Source: a virus. Taken from it: a stretch of DNA of 24,351 nucleotides. The notes beneath the pieces were generated by a model. The model was not told the origin of the DNA and did not search any database. It saw only the letters and a list, made by a program, of their open reading frames with translations. Made by a program: the position numbers and the translations under genes. Location: positions 1-24,351 of IMG/VR virus record IMGVR_UViG_3300017971_000750. One strand, 5' to 3'. Shown in pieces: positions 7,753 to 15,907 of the stretch (positions are counted from its first letter, which is position 1; each line of letters opens with the position of its first letter).

Positions 7753-8538
7753 CTACGATGCGTTGCCCGGGATTGGCGGGGCGTCAATTGGACCATCATA
7801 AACGCCGTCTGGACCAACACCGAAGCCGAACTCGTGGTCATAGTCGGAATCGCCTGCTGGCGGCCCCGGGATGTATTCGGATGTACTGCTCGAGCCCGGG
7901 ATCTGCTGGGAACCGGTATTCGAGAGCTTGATCACTGCGCCGGCCTCGAGAGCAAACCGCCAGCCACCGAAACGCGACCCGTTCCCGCGGGCGTCACATG
8001 TTGCAAAGGTTCGGTCGCAATTCAGCTCCGGGCCCGGGTACGTGCAACGCCGGCCGCCGTAGATATGCCTGCAGGACTTCTCCCCCTGGCGCCACAGGGA
8101 CCGCCGTTGAAGCCCGGAGAGACCTGAGAGGAGGATGGTAGCTGAATGTGATGTCCCGCTAACTTCTGCGATTTCAGCACTGATAGGCTCGTATACAGGC
8201 TCCCAAGGGTCGTTCCACTCCGCCTTGACCAGGATGCCAACGGTGAGAATTTTCCCGGTGAGATATTCCGAATAGGAGAGGTTTGAAATCAGGCTGTCAC
8301 GGTTGTCGATGACGATCTTCGCGCCAGCCTGGTCGAGCCGGCCCCACGCGATGTCATTCACCGTAAATCGACGCTGAAAATAGGCATGACCTCCCTCGAT
8401 TTCCCTCAGTGGACCATCACAGAAACGCTGGACTGTAGACGTCTCGATCGTGAGGAGATGCCGGTAACACGGGTAGCGCTCGAGCTGGAATACCTGCAGC
8501 GTCGACGGCGGTATGTTCTTCGAAAGTGACTGACTCAT
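7753..8538 (-). CDS. Minor tail protein, gpL / DUF2163-BR0599-like, four-cysteine cluster
   Basis: The product is 261 residues. The ATG overlaps the tape measure stop as ATGA. The C-terminal half carries the phage BR0599/DUF2163 signature: SCRHIYGGRRCTYPG, then LNCDRTFATCDARGN, then RFGGW. The four cysteines C156, C165, C174 and C181 are in the spacing I associate with the C-terminal domain of lambda gpL, which holds an iron-sulfur cluster. The N-terminal half (VFQLERYPCYRHLLTIET, TVNDIAWGRLDQAGAKIVIDNRD) fits the beta-rich hub-associated domain of the same family. GTA gp13 and lambda gpL homologues lie between the tape measure and tip genes, as here. The last 60 residues are Gly/Pro/Asp rich and less conserved. 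Role: links the tail end to the tip hub. Family assignment is confident; cluster occupancy is inference. Confidence 0.85.
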   Translation of the reverse strand: MSQSLSKNIPPSTLQVFQLERYPCYRHLLTIETSTVQRFCDGPLREIEGGHAYFQRRFTVNDIAWGRLDQAGAKIVIDNRDSLISNLSYSEYLTGKILTVGILVKAEWNDPWEPVYEPISAEIAEVSGTSHSATILLSGLSGLQRRSLWRQGEKSCRHIYGGRRCTYPGPELNCDRTFATCDARGNGSRFGGWRFALEAGAVIKLSNTGSQQIPGSSSTSEYIPGPPAGDSDYDHEFGFGVGPDGVYDGPIDAPPIPGNAS

Positions 8539-11500
8539 GAGGTCTGACCTCTGTAGCTGAACTGTTGGGCGACGACGGTTTTGACTGTGCGCGTCAGGGC
8601 TGCGAGGTCCGGACTCTGATTGATCTCGACTTTGGGCGGCTTCATGTTGGCGATTGCCTTCACAAGCTCTTCGATTGCATCCACGATTCTATCGTTCGAG
8701 TCAATCAACTCATCGACTTTCGGCGGAGGCATCCCGCTGGGGCCTGGGGCGTCCGGATCTTCACCACCTGGGTCAAAGTCTCCGGTGTCTCCGGCTCCTC
8801 GATCGCTCTCAACCTGCCATGCGTCCGGCTCGGTGAGCAAATCGTCCCAGCGCTCAAGCCAATTAATAACCCCCTCGGCTCCAGAACCCTGGCTGGTTGG
8901 CGGAGGTGGCTCCTTCCCTGGAATGTTGAATTCGTCGTAATCGGTGATGTCACCGATGTCGCCGGCATCACCGAAGCCCGTGTCTGTCTCGCCGCCTTGT
9001 CCTTGAGCGCCAAGGAGGTTTTGGATTCGCTCGACCTGGTCATTGAATCCGGTAAGCGCCAGGTTGAGCCGCTGCAGAATGTCGATTTGCTCTTCGTTCA
9101 GCGCGGCAATTTCGTCCACCTGATCCTGAATGGCTGCCTGCGCATTCGTATTCAGCGTGTCCAAGAGAGCAATGAGTAGCGCTCGTCCAGTGTCGTCGAG
9201 ATCAAATCCCAGGCCGGTAAGAAGCCCGAAGATGTCATCGCCGGCGCCGGTCTCTACGCCCTGCTCCTGAAGAATCGCGCCACTGCCTCCAAAGGCATAC
9301 GTTACGAGGCTGTCAGCGAATGCTGCCAGGGCATCATTCAGCCGCTCGAGAATGCCGATCTGCTGCTCGTTGAGGTCCTGAATCTGCGTGATGTTGTCGT
9401 CTAGCGCGCCCTGCGCTTCGACGTCGAGGGCCTCAAGGAGGGAGATCAGGAATTCACGGCCTGTACCTTCGAGGTCGAGCCCGAGATCTGCGAACTCACC
9501 ACCCCCGAACAGCTCGCCAAGGATGGCCGCAACGTCGGGCATGTTCTCGACGAGATCGAGGTCGATGTTCTCCCCGAAGAGATCCTCGAGCATGGCAATG
9601 AAGCCCTGAGCGTCTCCGGTGAGCTGAGCAATCGTCGCCGCGTCAAGGCCGCCCATTCCAAGCTGGTCGAAGATGTTTTCGAGGCGGTCGGCGACGAATT
9701 CGCCCTGTTCCTGCTCGGTCATGCCGCCCATTCGGAGCCGGTCAATCTGGTCCTGAATGCTGCGGGAGATGTCGTCGGAGAGGCGCAGGATCTCGCCGAG
9801 GTACTGTATTTCAGCCTGCCGTGCCTGATCGACCAGGCCCATGATTGCAAGAGCGTCTGTCGGGTCGTCGAAGTCTGTGAGGAGGAGAGAGGCCTCGTCC
9901 AACATTCCGGTGACCGAATTCACGAAAGCCGTTCTCGGGTCGATGGTCGCTTCCTGGATCATCGCTTCCCAGTCGAGACCGGCGAGCGCGTTGGCGTTGG
10001 CTTCGAACGCGGCGACGTAGTCTTCAAATCCGCTCAGGTCAGCTTCCTCGATTCCACCGAGGATCTCCCCAAGAGTGAGGTCGATGTCCTCACCGAAGAG
10101 GGTCTGAAGCATTGAGATGTAATTCTGCGCATCTCCGGTGAGTTGCGCGATGGTATTCGGATCCAGGCCTCCGACGAGCAGATCGTCAAAGATGTCGCCG
10201 ATGTTCCCGAAAATGGCTCGAGTCTGTTCAGCGAGATTCATCCCGCCGAGTTCGAGGGCCTCGATCTGCTGACCAATGCTCCGCGCGATGTCCTCGGAGA
10301 GCTGAAGGATTTGAGTCAGGTATTGCAGTTCGGCTTGCCTGGCCTGGTCGATGAGTTCCTGGATGACGAGGGCCTGGTCGGCCTGCTCCGTAAGGCTCAA
10401 GTGTTCGAACCCTGCGAACTGGAGTTCGGCCTGGTCGAGGATGGTCCGAATAGCCTCACCGAATGCCTCGCGCGGGTCGGCGCTGGCGACGCGGATCATC
10501 TCGTTCCAGTCGAGACCCTCGAGCAGTTTCGCGTTATTGACGATCGCGCGAATATAGGTCTCGAGAGCGGTGAACCTGTCGTCGCCGGTCATCCGACTGA
10601 GTTCGCCGAAGAGTGCGTCGATAACTTCCTGCTGCACATTCAGGTCGGCGAAGCCTGCCGAGAGCGCTTCCTTGAATGTGGCCTCCATGTGCTCCGGGAT
10701 GAGGCCACCAACGAGCCATTGAATAACCTCGTCGATGGTCCCTTCGAATTCCTCACCTCCCGGGAACATCATTTCTATCTTCTCGACAAAATCGAACAAT
10801 GCAGGATCCTCGAAGACTCGCAGGAGGTCGAGGTATCCGACTTTGATGTCGTCGAACGCCTGTTTCAGTTGGCGCTCGATTCGTTCGAGTTCGAGCTCTG
10901 CGACATCGCCCTGATGGCGTGGCCTTACGCTTGTGACCGCACCGATTCTGCTGACTGTCGTCGTCGGGATCTCTTCGTCACCGGAGCCGAAGTACCCAGC
11001 GGCGCCACCGAGGACGCCGCCGATAATTGCACCGATCCACCCGCCTGCCTGACCTCCAACTTGGGCACCGCCGATAATTCCCTGAATGGTGGCCGTTGTT
11101 TGGTCCATCATCTGGGTAGCCTGGTAGACCATCGAAAGCCCACCGACGACGCCGGCAAGTCCAAGGTCTTGCATCCCGGCTATCAGGTTTCCGCCGAGCG
11201 CTCCGAAGTCGCCAGTCTTGAATGCTTCGCCGAGGGCCCCTCCGATCACGTCCGTGATCATCGCGCCCCAGTCATCCATCAGGCCCTCAAGGTAGTCGCC
11301 GAAGTTGTCGAACTCGCTGAGGCCGTCCATGATCGCGAAGCCGAGCGACTCCTTGAAATAGTCGGATATCTCGTTGACCTGTTTGCGCCAGCCGGCGAAG
11401 GAAGGCGGTTCGATCTCCTGAGCGATCGCCAGGAAGAGGTCTTCGGCTGCTTCCTCAGACAATCCCATCGCGTCAGTCATGTCGATCACGGCGCCAGTCA

Positions 11501-13565
11501 CCGCATCGACGTTCATTTTGTCGAGGTCGTCGAGCTGGTCGTTCAGAGACCGCATGTAAATGGTGGTGTCGTCGAGCTCCACGCCAACGAGGCCGAGTTC
11601 GTTCGCCACGATCGCGAGATAGTCGGCCATGTTCTTCTCGACCTTGAGAAGTTCCCTCTCAGCATCGGCGAGCCTGTCGGCCTTCGTCTTCGCTTCTTCG
11701 CGTGCGTCGGCTGATTTTTTGAGGGCCGTAACTTCCCTCATCAGCTCGTCATTGGCTTCTTTTCTGGCCTTCGTCTCTTTCTCAGCGGCTTCCTTCGCAT
11801 CCTTCGATGCGTCGGCTTCCTTCTTCTTTGCCTTGGCGAGTTTCTCAGCCTCTTCGCGCCGCTTTTTTTCGATCTCAGCGGCCTTCTTCATTACCTTTTC
11901 GAAGTCTTCGGCGAGCTCCTTGTTTTTCTCCTGCTCGAGTCGCGCTTCGCGCATGGCCGTGCCGAGTCCGAATTCGGTTTCGGTGAGATCCTCGGCAGCT
12001 CGGAGATTCTCAAGGTACGCGTCGGCGTTCTGTGAGAGGGCTGTTGCACTCTCGCCAAAGTGCTCGGAAGCGGCGTCGACAGATCCATACAGCTCCTTGA
12101 GAGCCGCCTGCATCGCCGAGATACTCTCCGCCTGCTCGTTGAACGCCTGCCCTGAACCCTCCGCGCCTGCTCTGAGAAATTCCTGGTTGACGTTATCGAG
12201 CATCTCCGCGAAGGCGAGCCCGAGAGCTGTCCCGGCTCCGATTGCGAGGTTGAACTTTGCGACGCCTGACATTGCCGTCGCGGCACTCGTCCCGGTAGCT
12301 GTGATCGCTGTTGAGATGGCCTTGTATGCCGCGAGCACCTTCGGGGCCGCCAATACCAACGCGCCCCAAATCGCGGCCCATTCGCCGGCCGTGATGATCA
12401 GGTCTTTCGCCTCCGGGTCGAGGTTGCGAATCACGCTGATGATGTCGGTCATTCCGCCGATGAGGCCTTGCACCTCGTCCGAAGTCAGCTCTCCGAACTC
12501 GATCCCGAGTTTCTTGAACTCAGCGGTCAGGGCCTCGGTTTGACCCGTGACAGTGGCGCTCATCCGCTCGAAGTTGCGCTCGACTTTGCCAGCGCTGTTC
12601 TCGATCTCGTTGAGCGTCTCGAGGTACTTCGCTCCGCCCTCCTCTGAAGCGAGCTTCATGGCGCCATTCATTGCGCGCATGTTCGGGAATAGCGCAGCGG
12701 TTGCAGCGGCGTTCCCTTCCGTAGCTTTGGCAGCCTCACCCATCCACTTTCCAAAGCCTTGCGCCTGCAGAGCTGTCAGGCTCAGGTCAACCCCGAGTTC
12801 GGCCATCGCCTCGGACTCTTCCTTCGTCGGCTTCAGAGCCACGCGAAGAATGTTCCGAACGGCGGTCATCGACTCCTCGACGCTCAGGCCGTTGAGGGTC
12901 AGCGTCGCCAGGGTGGCCATGAGCTCCTGGTAACTCACGTCCGCGGCTGAGGTGATGGAGACGCCCTTTCCGATGTTGTCGGCGAGTTCGGCAAACGTCA
13001 GTTTTCCGAGATCGACCGTCTTCGTCATCGCGTCGAGAACTTCGGTGATCTCCGACGCTTCGAGTCCATAGGCGTTCAGAATGGACGTTCCGGCGTCCAC
13101 CGTCTGCGTCATGTCTGAGAGGTTGCCCTTGGCGGCCTTCGCGCTAGCGACAATCACCCCGAATGCGTCTTCTGTACCAGTGACACCTGCGGAAATCGTC
13201 TGATAGAGGCCGGCCATGATGTCATCGGCTTCGCCGAGGGTCGGCGGAAGCTGCATGATACTGGCGGCGAGCTGGGCCATGCTCGCGTCAGTGGCCTCGG
13301 TGATGTTCTGAACGTTGACGGTCTGTTTTTCGAAGGATCCATAAGCGACCGTCGCGCCGGTGATGGCGCCGGCAACCACGCCCATGGTTTTTTTCGCGGT
13401 CCCGCCAAGTTCCTCGAAGTCCTTGGAGAGACCGTCAATGGAATTTCCAGCGTCCTTGGCTGAGTCGTCCAGCCCTAGAATTGCGTCCTGGACGCCTTTG
13501 ATCTCGGCGACAGCCGCTTTCAGCCTCGATTTGATTTCGAGGGTGAGCACTGATTTCGAGGCCAT
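8535..13565 (-). CDS. Tail tape measure protein
   Basis: With 1676 residues this is the longest gene in the window and sets tail length. The ATG lies behind GGAGGTGGCTTC. The N-terminal 350 residues match TP901-type tape measures (SAKAAKGNLSDMTQTVDAGTS, ITSAADVSYQELMATLATLT, LFPNMRAMNGAM). A hydrophobic, Ala-rich region lies near 385-450. A long Lys/Glu/Ala coiled coil spans about 528-650, and a Gly-rich membrane-active-looking stretch about 790-860 (GGAQVGGQAGGWIGAIIGGVLGGAAGYFG). From about 1000 to 1510 there are two pairs of internal duplications, listed separately. A proline and glycine-rich linker precedes a helical C-terminus. Using the usual 0.15 nm per residue, the tail would be about 250 nm, a long siphophage tail. 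It is preceded by the frameshifted chaperone gene, as in lambda, and followed by the gpL-like gene with a 4-base overlap. Confidence 0.95.
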   Translation of the reverse strand: MASKSVLTLEIKSRLKAAVAEIKGVQDAILGLDDSAKDAGNSIDGLSKDFEELGGTAKKTMGVVAGAITGATVAYGSFEKQTVNVQNITEATDASMAQLAASIMQLPPTLGEADDIMAGLYQTISAGVTGTEDAFGVIVASAKAAKGNLSDMTQTVDAGTSILNAYGLEASEITEVLDAMTKTVDLGKLTFAELADNIGKGVSITSAADVSYQELMATLATLTLNGLSVEESMTAVRNILRVALKPTKEESEAMAELGVDLSLTALQAQGFGKWMGEAAKATEGNAAATAALFPNMRAMNGAMKLASEEGGAKYLETLNEIENSAGKVERNFERMSATVTGQTEALTAEFKKLGIEFGELTSDEVQGLIGGMTDIISVIRNLDPEAKDLIITAGEWAAIWGALVLAAPKVLAAYKAISTAITATGTSAATAMSGVAKFNLAIGAGTALGLAFAEMLDNVNQEFLRAGAEGSGQAFNEQAESISAMQAALKELYGSVDAASEHFGESATALSQNADAYLENLRAAEDLTETEFGLGTAMREARLEQEKNKELAEDFEKVMKKAAEIEKKRREEAEKLAKAKKKEADASKDAKEAAEKETKARKEANDELMREVTALKKSADAREEAKTKADRLADAERELLKVEKNMADYLAIVANELGLVGVELDDTTIYMRSLNDQLDDLDKMNVDAVTGAVIDMTDAMGLSEEAAEDLFLAIAQEIEPPSFAGWRKQVNEISDYFKESLGFAIMDGLSEFDNFGDYLEGLMDDWGAMITDVIGGALGEAFKTGDFGALGGNLIAGMQDLGLAGVVGGLSMVYQATQMMDQTTATIQGIIGGAQVGGQAGGWIGAIIGGVLGGAAGYFGSGDEEIPTTTVSRIGAVTSVRPRHQGDVAELELERIERQLKQAFDDIKVGYLDLLRVFEDPALFDFVEKIEMMFPGGEEFEGTIDEVIQWLVGGLIPEHMEATFKEALSAGFADLNVQQEVIDALFGELSRMTGDDRFTALETYIRAIVNNAKLLEGLDWNEMIRVASADPREAFGEAIRTILDQAELQFAGFEHLSLTEQADQALVIQELIDQARQAELQYLTQILQLSEDIARSIGQQIEALELGGMNLAEQTRAIFGNIGDIFDDLLVGGLDPNTIAQLTGDAQNYISMLQTLFGEDIDLTLGEILGGIEEADLSGFEDYVAAFEANANALAGLDWEAMIQEATIDPRTAFVNSVTGMLDEASLLLTDFDDPTDALAIMGLVDQARQAEIQYLGEILRLSDDISRSIQDQIDRLRMGGMTEQEQGEFVADRLENIFDQLGMGGLDAATIAQLTGDAQGFIAMLEDLFGENIDLDLVENMPDVAAILGELFGGGEFADLGLDLEGTGREFLISLLEALDVEAQGALDDNITQIQDLNEQQIGILERLNDALAAFADSLVTYAFGGSGAILQEQGVETGAGDDIFGLLTGLGFDLDDTGRALLIALLDTLNTNAQAAIQDQVDEIAALNEEQIDILQRLNLALTGFNDQVERIQNLLGAQGQGGETDTGFGDAGDIGDITDYDEFNIPGKEPPPPTSQGSGAEGVINWLERWDDLLTEPDAWQVESDRGAGDTGDFDPGGEDPDAPGPSGMPPPKVDELIDSNDRIVDAIEELVKAIANMKPPKVEINQSPDLAALTRTVKTVVAQQFSYRGQTS
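9038..9212 (-). repeat. Tape measure internal duplication B, copy 2
   Basis: Second copy of the 58-residue unit (LGFDLDDTGRALLIALLDTL, then LNEEQIDILQRLNLALTGFND). About half of its residues are identical to copy 1 by eye and the helical heptad pattern is preserved. Confidence 0.85.
9311..9485 (-). repeat. Tape measure internal duplication B, copy 1
   Basis: A unit of about 58 residues (LGLDLEGTGREFLISLLEAL, then LNEQQIGILERLNDALAAFAD) that recurs 273 bases (91 residues) further along the transcript at about 9038-9212. Confidence 0.85.
9561..10019 (-). repeat. Tape measure internal duplication A, copy 2
   Basis: This stretch of the tape measure gene repeats the segment at about 10080-10556 with a period of 519 bases (173 residues) from the aligned DQARQAE site. 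Shared landmarks in order are GLDWxxMI, DPRxAF, DQARQAExQYL, SRSI/ARSI, LGGM/MGGM, then GGLDxxTIAQLTGDAQ and LFGExIDL. Divergence at the residue level is clear, so it is an old in-frame duplication. Confidence 0.85.
10080..10556 (-). repeat. Tape measure internal duplication A, copy 1
   Basis: First copy (in transcription order) of the duplicated unit of about 155-160 residues in the tape measure protein. It contains GLDWNEMI, DPREAF, DQARQAELQYL, ARSIGQQIEAL and GGLDPNTIAQLTGDAQ. It is six residues longer than copy 2 in the segment just before DQARQAE. Confidence 0.85.
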
Positions 13566-13581
13566 GAAGCCACCTCCAGGG

Positions 13582-14495
13582 CTATCTGCGTGGCCTCCGT
13601 GCTCCTTTGGTCCTTCTCCGTTTTCGGTCTCGTTCGGCCTTTTGTCGTTGGCGTTCGGCTCGCTCGCCGTGGATCTTCTTCAGCTCAAGCATACAGGTGC
13701 TGATCTGCTTTTGAGTTTCAGGGGTGAGCTGATCTTCGGTCGCATGCCCGAACCGTGTGAGCTTCGAATGCACGTTCGTCCAATGGACTCGAGAGGGACC
13801 GTTCACGCCGTCCACCCAGCAATCCTGGACGATCAGGAAGTATCGCCAACCGTCATCGATCTGTGGTGATATCTCAGGGTGAGGGCCCTTCGGCTTGCGC
13901 CTCTCTGCGATCGCGTCAGCGTCAGCTATTTTGCCTTGGGCGCGGAGCTTTTCTTCGAGGATGCTCGCCTTCGCTTCGGCTTCGCCTTCGCCTGCCTGGT
14001 CGAAGTAGTAGCGGACGAGCTTTCGGAGTTTTTTTCATTCTCCACATTGATCGCGGTGCAGAGGGCGTAGCACTTGCCCTTGAATGTCCCGAAGAGCTTG
14101 ACAGCCCCTGTCGCGAGCATCACGCGGCAGTCTTCAGCGGTGCCTTCCGTCTCATCGTCAGGGATGACGTACTCGAACTCATCACCATCCCAGCGGAAGA
14201 GATCCTTCCACCCCCTGTCCTTGTCGATGAGGAGCACTGGCAGACAGCGGTTCTGGGCGCGGAGTTTCGATTGATCCTGCTCGAAAACGTTGGTGCTGAC
14301 GCCGAGTTCCTCGAGTTCGTCAAGGACGTTTTGGTCGAAGGCATACCCGTAGAAAGTCGCCATTTTCGGGCCGTCCTTGGTGGGCACGTCGATCTCGACA
14401 GGAAACGGCCCGGACCGCCCAACGGACGGCCCGAGCCCAACGACGAGTTTCGGGATTTTCAGAGTTTCCTCGGTGGATTCGGTTTCCTTTTTCAC
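13582..14495 (-). CDS. Frameshifted tail assembly chaperone (lambda G-T-like fusion)
   Basis: This is the predicted 304-residue product of a -1 ribosomal frameshift at the A AAA AAC heptamer (14034-14028). Residues 1-156 are the zero-frame chaperone. The ribosome then continues in the -1 frame from 14028 to the TAG at 13584-13582 for 148 residues with no stop. The shifted part begins LRKLVRYYFDQAGEGEAEAKA, contains ILEEKLRAQGKIADADAIAER and a Trp/Cys-containing core (DDGWRYFLIVQDCWVDGVNG), and ends in a very basic tail (RDRKRRRTKGARRPRR). In lambda and most siphophages the gene just before the tape measure is decoded this way, and both G and G-T proteins coat the tape measure during tail assembly. 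The shifted frame ends 17 bases before the tape measure ATG. The frame and slip site are visible; frameshifting itself is inferred. Confidence 0.85.
13926..14495 (-). CDS. Tail assembly chaperone, zero-frame product (lambda G-like)
   Basis: The product is 189 residues. The globular part (about 10-153) is acidic and mixed alpha/beta, for example KLVVGLGPSVGRSG, VLDELEELGVSTNVF and CRVMLATGAVKLFGTFKGK. After the slip codons at 155-156 the zero frame turns into a low-complexity basic tail (SSSATTSTRQAKAKPKRRRASS) ending at a TAG. The sharp change of character after the heptamer, contrasted with the more protein-like -1 frame, supports regulated decoding into two products. The gene lies between the tail tube and tape measure genes, the standard place. 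I recognise it by position and slip site more than by sequence family. Confidence 0.85.
   Translation of the reverse strand: MKKETESTEETLKIPKLVVGLGPSVGRSGPFPVEIDVPTKDGPKMATFYGYAFDQNVLDELEELGVSTNVFEQDQSKLRAQNRCLPVLLIDKDRGWKDLFRWDGDEFEYVIPDDETEGTAEDCRVMLATGAVKLFGTFKGKCYALCTAINVENEKNSESSSATTSTRQAKAKPKRRRASSKKSSAPKAK
14028..14034 (-). promoter_or_regulatory. Programmed -1 ribosomal frameshift slip site A AAA AAC
   Basis: On the minus strand the codons GAA AAA AAC supply X XXY YYZ in the correct phase (A AAA AAC), one of the most efficient bacterial -1 slip heptamers. A GGAG sequence at 14043-14040, five bases upstream, could act as a stimulatory Shine-Dalgarno-like element. The -1 frame is open for 148 codons afterwards. 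No clear stem-loop was found at the ideal distance downstream. Confidence 0.85.
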
Positions 14496-14525
14496 GCTCT
14501 TCTCCTTTTCGTCTGTTCGGTCGGT

Positions 14526-15494
14526 TTACGGGGTGGTGTTGACGAGTTCCACGGTCAGGCAGTCAGCATACGCATTCCAGTCGAACGTGATCAACTGGCC
14601 ACCGGAGCTGTCAACGGCCTCGCCGGTTTGGGCAAGCTCCGCGTTTTCGATGAGGAACGAGAGGTTCTCAGTGTTCGGGTCGGCACCCGGGGTCACGATC
14701 TCGAACGACTGGACGGTCTTGTTCTCGGCCGCCGTGATGAGGGCGTGAGTCGGATCTCCGAAAAACGCCGCGATGGAACCGCTCAGCATTGGCTTCATGC
14801 GGATCAGGTTCGAGCGAACCCCACCACAGCCGACCGGATGTCGGTCGGTCTGGAGACGCCAGTCAAGGGTTCCGCTGAAGCTCTCGACGTTGCAATCCTG
14901 GGATCCGTTGACCTTGAGGATTTGCGTCAGTGAATCGATCGGAAGAGAGGTGAACTCGGTGGGTGCAGGAACGATGAGAGTCGGGGACCACGGGTCCATG
15001 TTCAGGAACTCGCACCCGAGATTGAAGATCACGGCCGATGTGAGCGCGCACTCGAAGCCGAAAGTGTTGACCCTGCTGCCCCACATGAGACGGCTTTGAA
15101 GCGTGGTCGCGTCGAGTTGCTGTTTCTCGATCGCGAACCCAGGAACCTCACCAAAGACGCTCCCAAGGTTGAAGGTGTGCGTGTAGGACCCAACGACCGG
15201 GGTGTCGCCGGCAGTGGTCTGAATACCGATACCGAAGCGGAGCGCCCACACCCCTGAGTCGAAGTGGAACGGGATATTGACCGTACCGTTCGGCGCGACG
15301 ACGGTGCCCATGGGCTTCGTCGGATGGGAACCGCCGTCGATCTCCTCGAAGTCGGTGAATCCGTCGTTCGGAGAGGCATCCTCGTCGGTGAAGGCAAGGA
15401 CGTAGCCGGGGCCAGCTACCGGTTTGGTTTGGATGGAAAGAGGCTGCTCGATGAAAACGAGCTTGACGTACCTTCCTTCATATTCATTCGGCAT
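14526..15494 (-). CDS. Major tail tube protein
   Basis: The product is 322 residues from the ATG at 15494. The sequence is beta-rich with two similar-sized halves, as in siphophage tube proteins of the Phage_tube_2 type: VPGFAIEKQQLDATTLQSRL in the middle and LSFLIENAELAQTGEAVDSS near the end, and an N-terminal part (GYVLAFTDEDASPNDGFTDF) that reads like the first tube repeat. It precedes the chaperone and tape measure genes, the standard tail order. Start choice: an ATG at 15506 is in frame, but GGAGG lies between the two ATGs with a 5-base gap to the second. The same leader precedes the upstream gene, so 15494 is preferred. The start overlaps the upstream gene by 11 bases. Confidence 0.85.
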   Translation of the reverse strand: MPNEYEGRYVKLVFIEQPLSIQTKPVAGPGYVLAFTDEDASPNDGFTDFEEIDGGSHPTKPMGTVVAPNGTVNIPFHFDSGVWALRFGIGIQTTAGDTPVVGSYTHTFNLGSVFGEVPGFAIEKQQLDATTLQSRLMWGSRVNTFGFECALTSAVIFNLGCEFLNMDPWSPTLIVPAPTEFTSLPIDSLTQILKVNGSQDCNVESFSGTLDWRLQTDRHPVGCGGVRSNLIRMKPMLSGSIAAFFGDPTHALITAAENKTVQSFEIVTPGADPNTENLSFLIENAELAQTGEAVDSSGGQLITFDWNAYADCLTVELVNTTP

Positions 15495-15897
15495 TGGTGC
15501 CTCCATTTGCCGCGGTTGCGGCCTTGGCGTTCTTCACCGCGTCGGTCTCGGCCTTGCGCTTCGCGGCGACCTTGGCATCGTCGCGCTTTCTGGCCTTGTC
15601 CTCTTCGGCCGCCCGTTTCGGATTCAGCTTACGGAAGAGGGCTTCGCCGGCCTTGGCAGCGGCCTCGTTGGCTGCCTTTTCCTTCTTCATCGAGGTTTCC
15701 TCGGATCCCTCGAAAAAGCCCTTCTCGCCATCGATTTTCTTCTCCGGGTTGCCGAGGAGAAGTTCCGCGAGTTCGGCCGGCACCTTGGTGCTACGGCGCT
15801 TGTTGAAAATGTACGGAACGCGGCCGAGTCGCTTGACGATCTGCGGAGCTTGCCCGCGCTCGGTCGCGGCGTAAAAAACAAAGACTTCCTTCGGCAT
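15484..15897 (-). CDS. Small lysine/alanine-rich protein before the tail tube gene, unknown
   Basis: The product is 137 residues, with ATG behind GGAGGCACCA. Residues 1-65 may fold (MPKEVFVFYAATERG, VKRLGRVPYIFNKRRST, AELAELLLGNPEKK). The remainder is a long charged helix rich in Lys, Ala and Glu, likely coiled coil or disordered. I do not recognise a family. Its position between the gp37-like gene and the tail tube gene suggests a head-tail joining or tail-assembly role. It shares with the 73-residue protein at 17399-17620 a short folded start followed by a Lys-rich tail, but I see no convincing homology. The end of its reading frame carries the ribosome binding site and start of the tube gene. 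Confidence 0.8.
   Translation of the reverse strand: MPKEVFVFYAATERGQAPQIVKRLGRVPYIFNKRRSTKVPAELAELLLGNPEKKIDGEKGFFEGSEETSMKKEKAANEAAAKAGEALFRKLNPKRAAEEDKARKRDDAKVAAKRKAETDAVKNAKAATAANGGTNAE
15487..15504 (-). promoter_or_regulatory. Ribosome binding site leader of tail tube gene (repeat copy)
   Basis: The minus strand reads GGAGGCACCAATGCCGAA here, an exact 18-base match to the leader and start of the previous gene at 15890-15907. It has GGAGG, a 5-base gap and ATG CCG AA, and it decides the tube protein start at 15494 rather than 15506. Confidence 0.8.
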
Positions 15898-15907
15898 TGG
15901 TGCCTCC
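15890..15907 (-). promoter_or_regulatory. Ribosome binding site leader of the 137-residue gene (repeat copy)
   Basis: First copy of the 18-base sequence GGAGGCACCAATGCCGAA, covering the ribosome binding site and first codons of the 15484-15897 gene. Confidence 0.75.

Noticed and set aside
10143-11714. Long open frame on the plus strand (523 codons)
   Set aside because: It is fully antisense to the tape measure gene, has no recognisable domain, and arises from G+C-biased third positions opposite the real frame.
13582-13815. Separate 77-residue gene starting at GTG 13815
   Set aside because: The frame is open upstream to the slip heptamer, and the GTG lies mid-domain (WVDGVNG) with no convincing ribosome binding site; it is better explained as the end of the frameshift product.
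13986-14005. Possible stem CTTCG/CGAAG downstream of the frameshift site
   Set aside because: It is only 5 base pairs with a 10-base loop and 22 bases from the heptamer, too weak and too far to call a stimulatory structure.
15832-15885. T-run resembling a slip site (GTTTTTTAC) near the start of the 137-residue gene
   Set aside because: In the reading phase the codons are GTT TTT TAC, which do not re-pair well after a -1 shift, and no useful overlapping frame follows.
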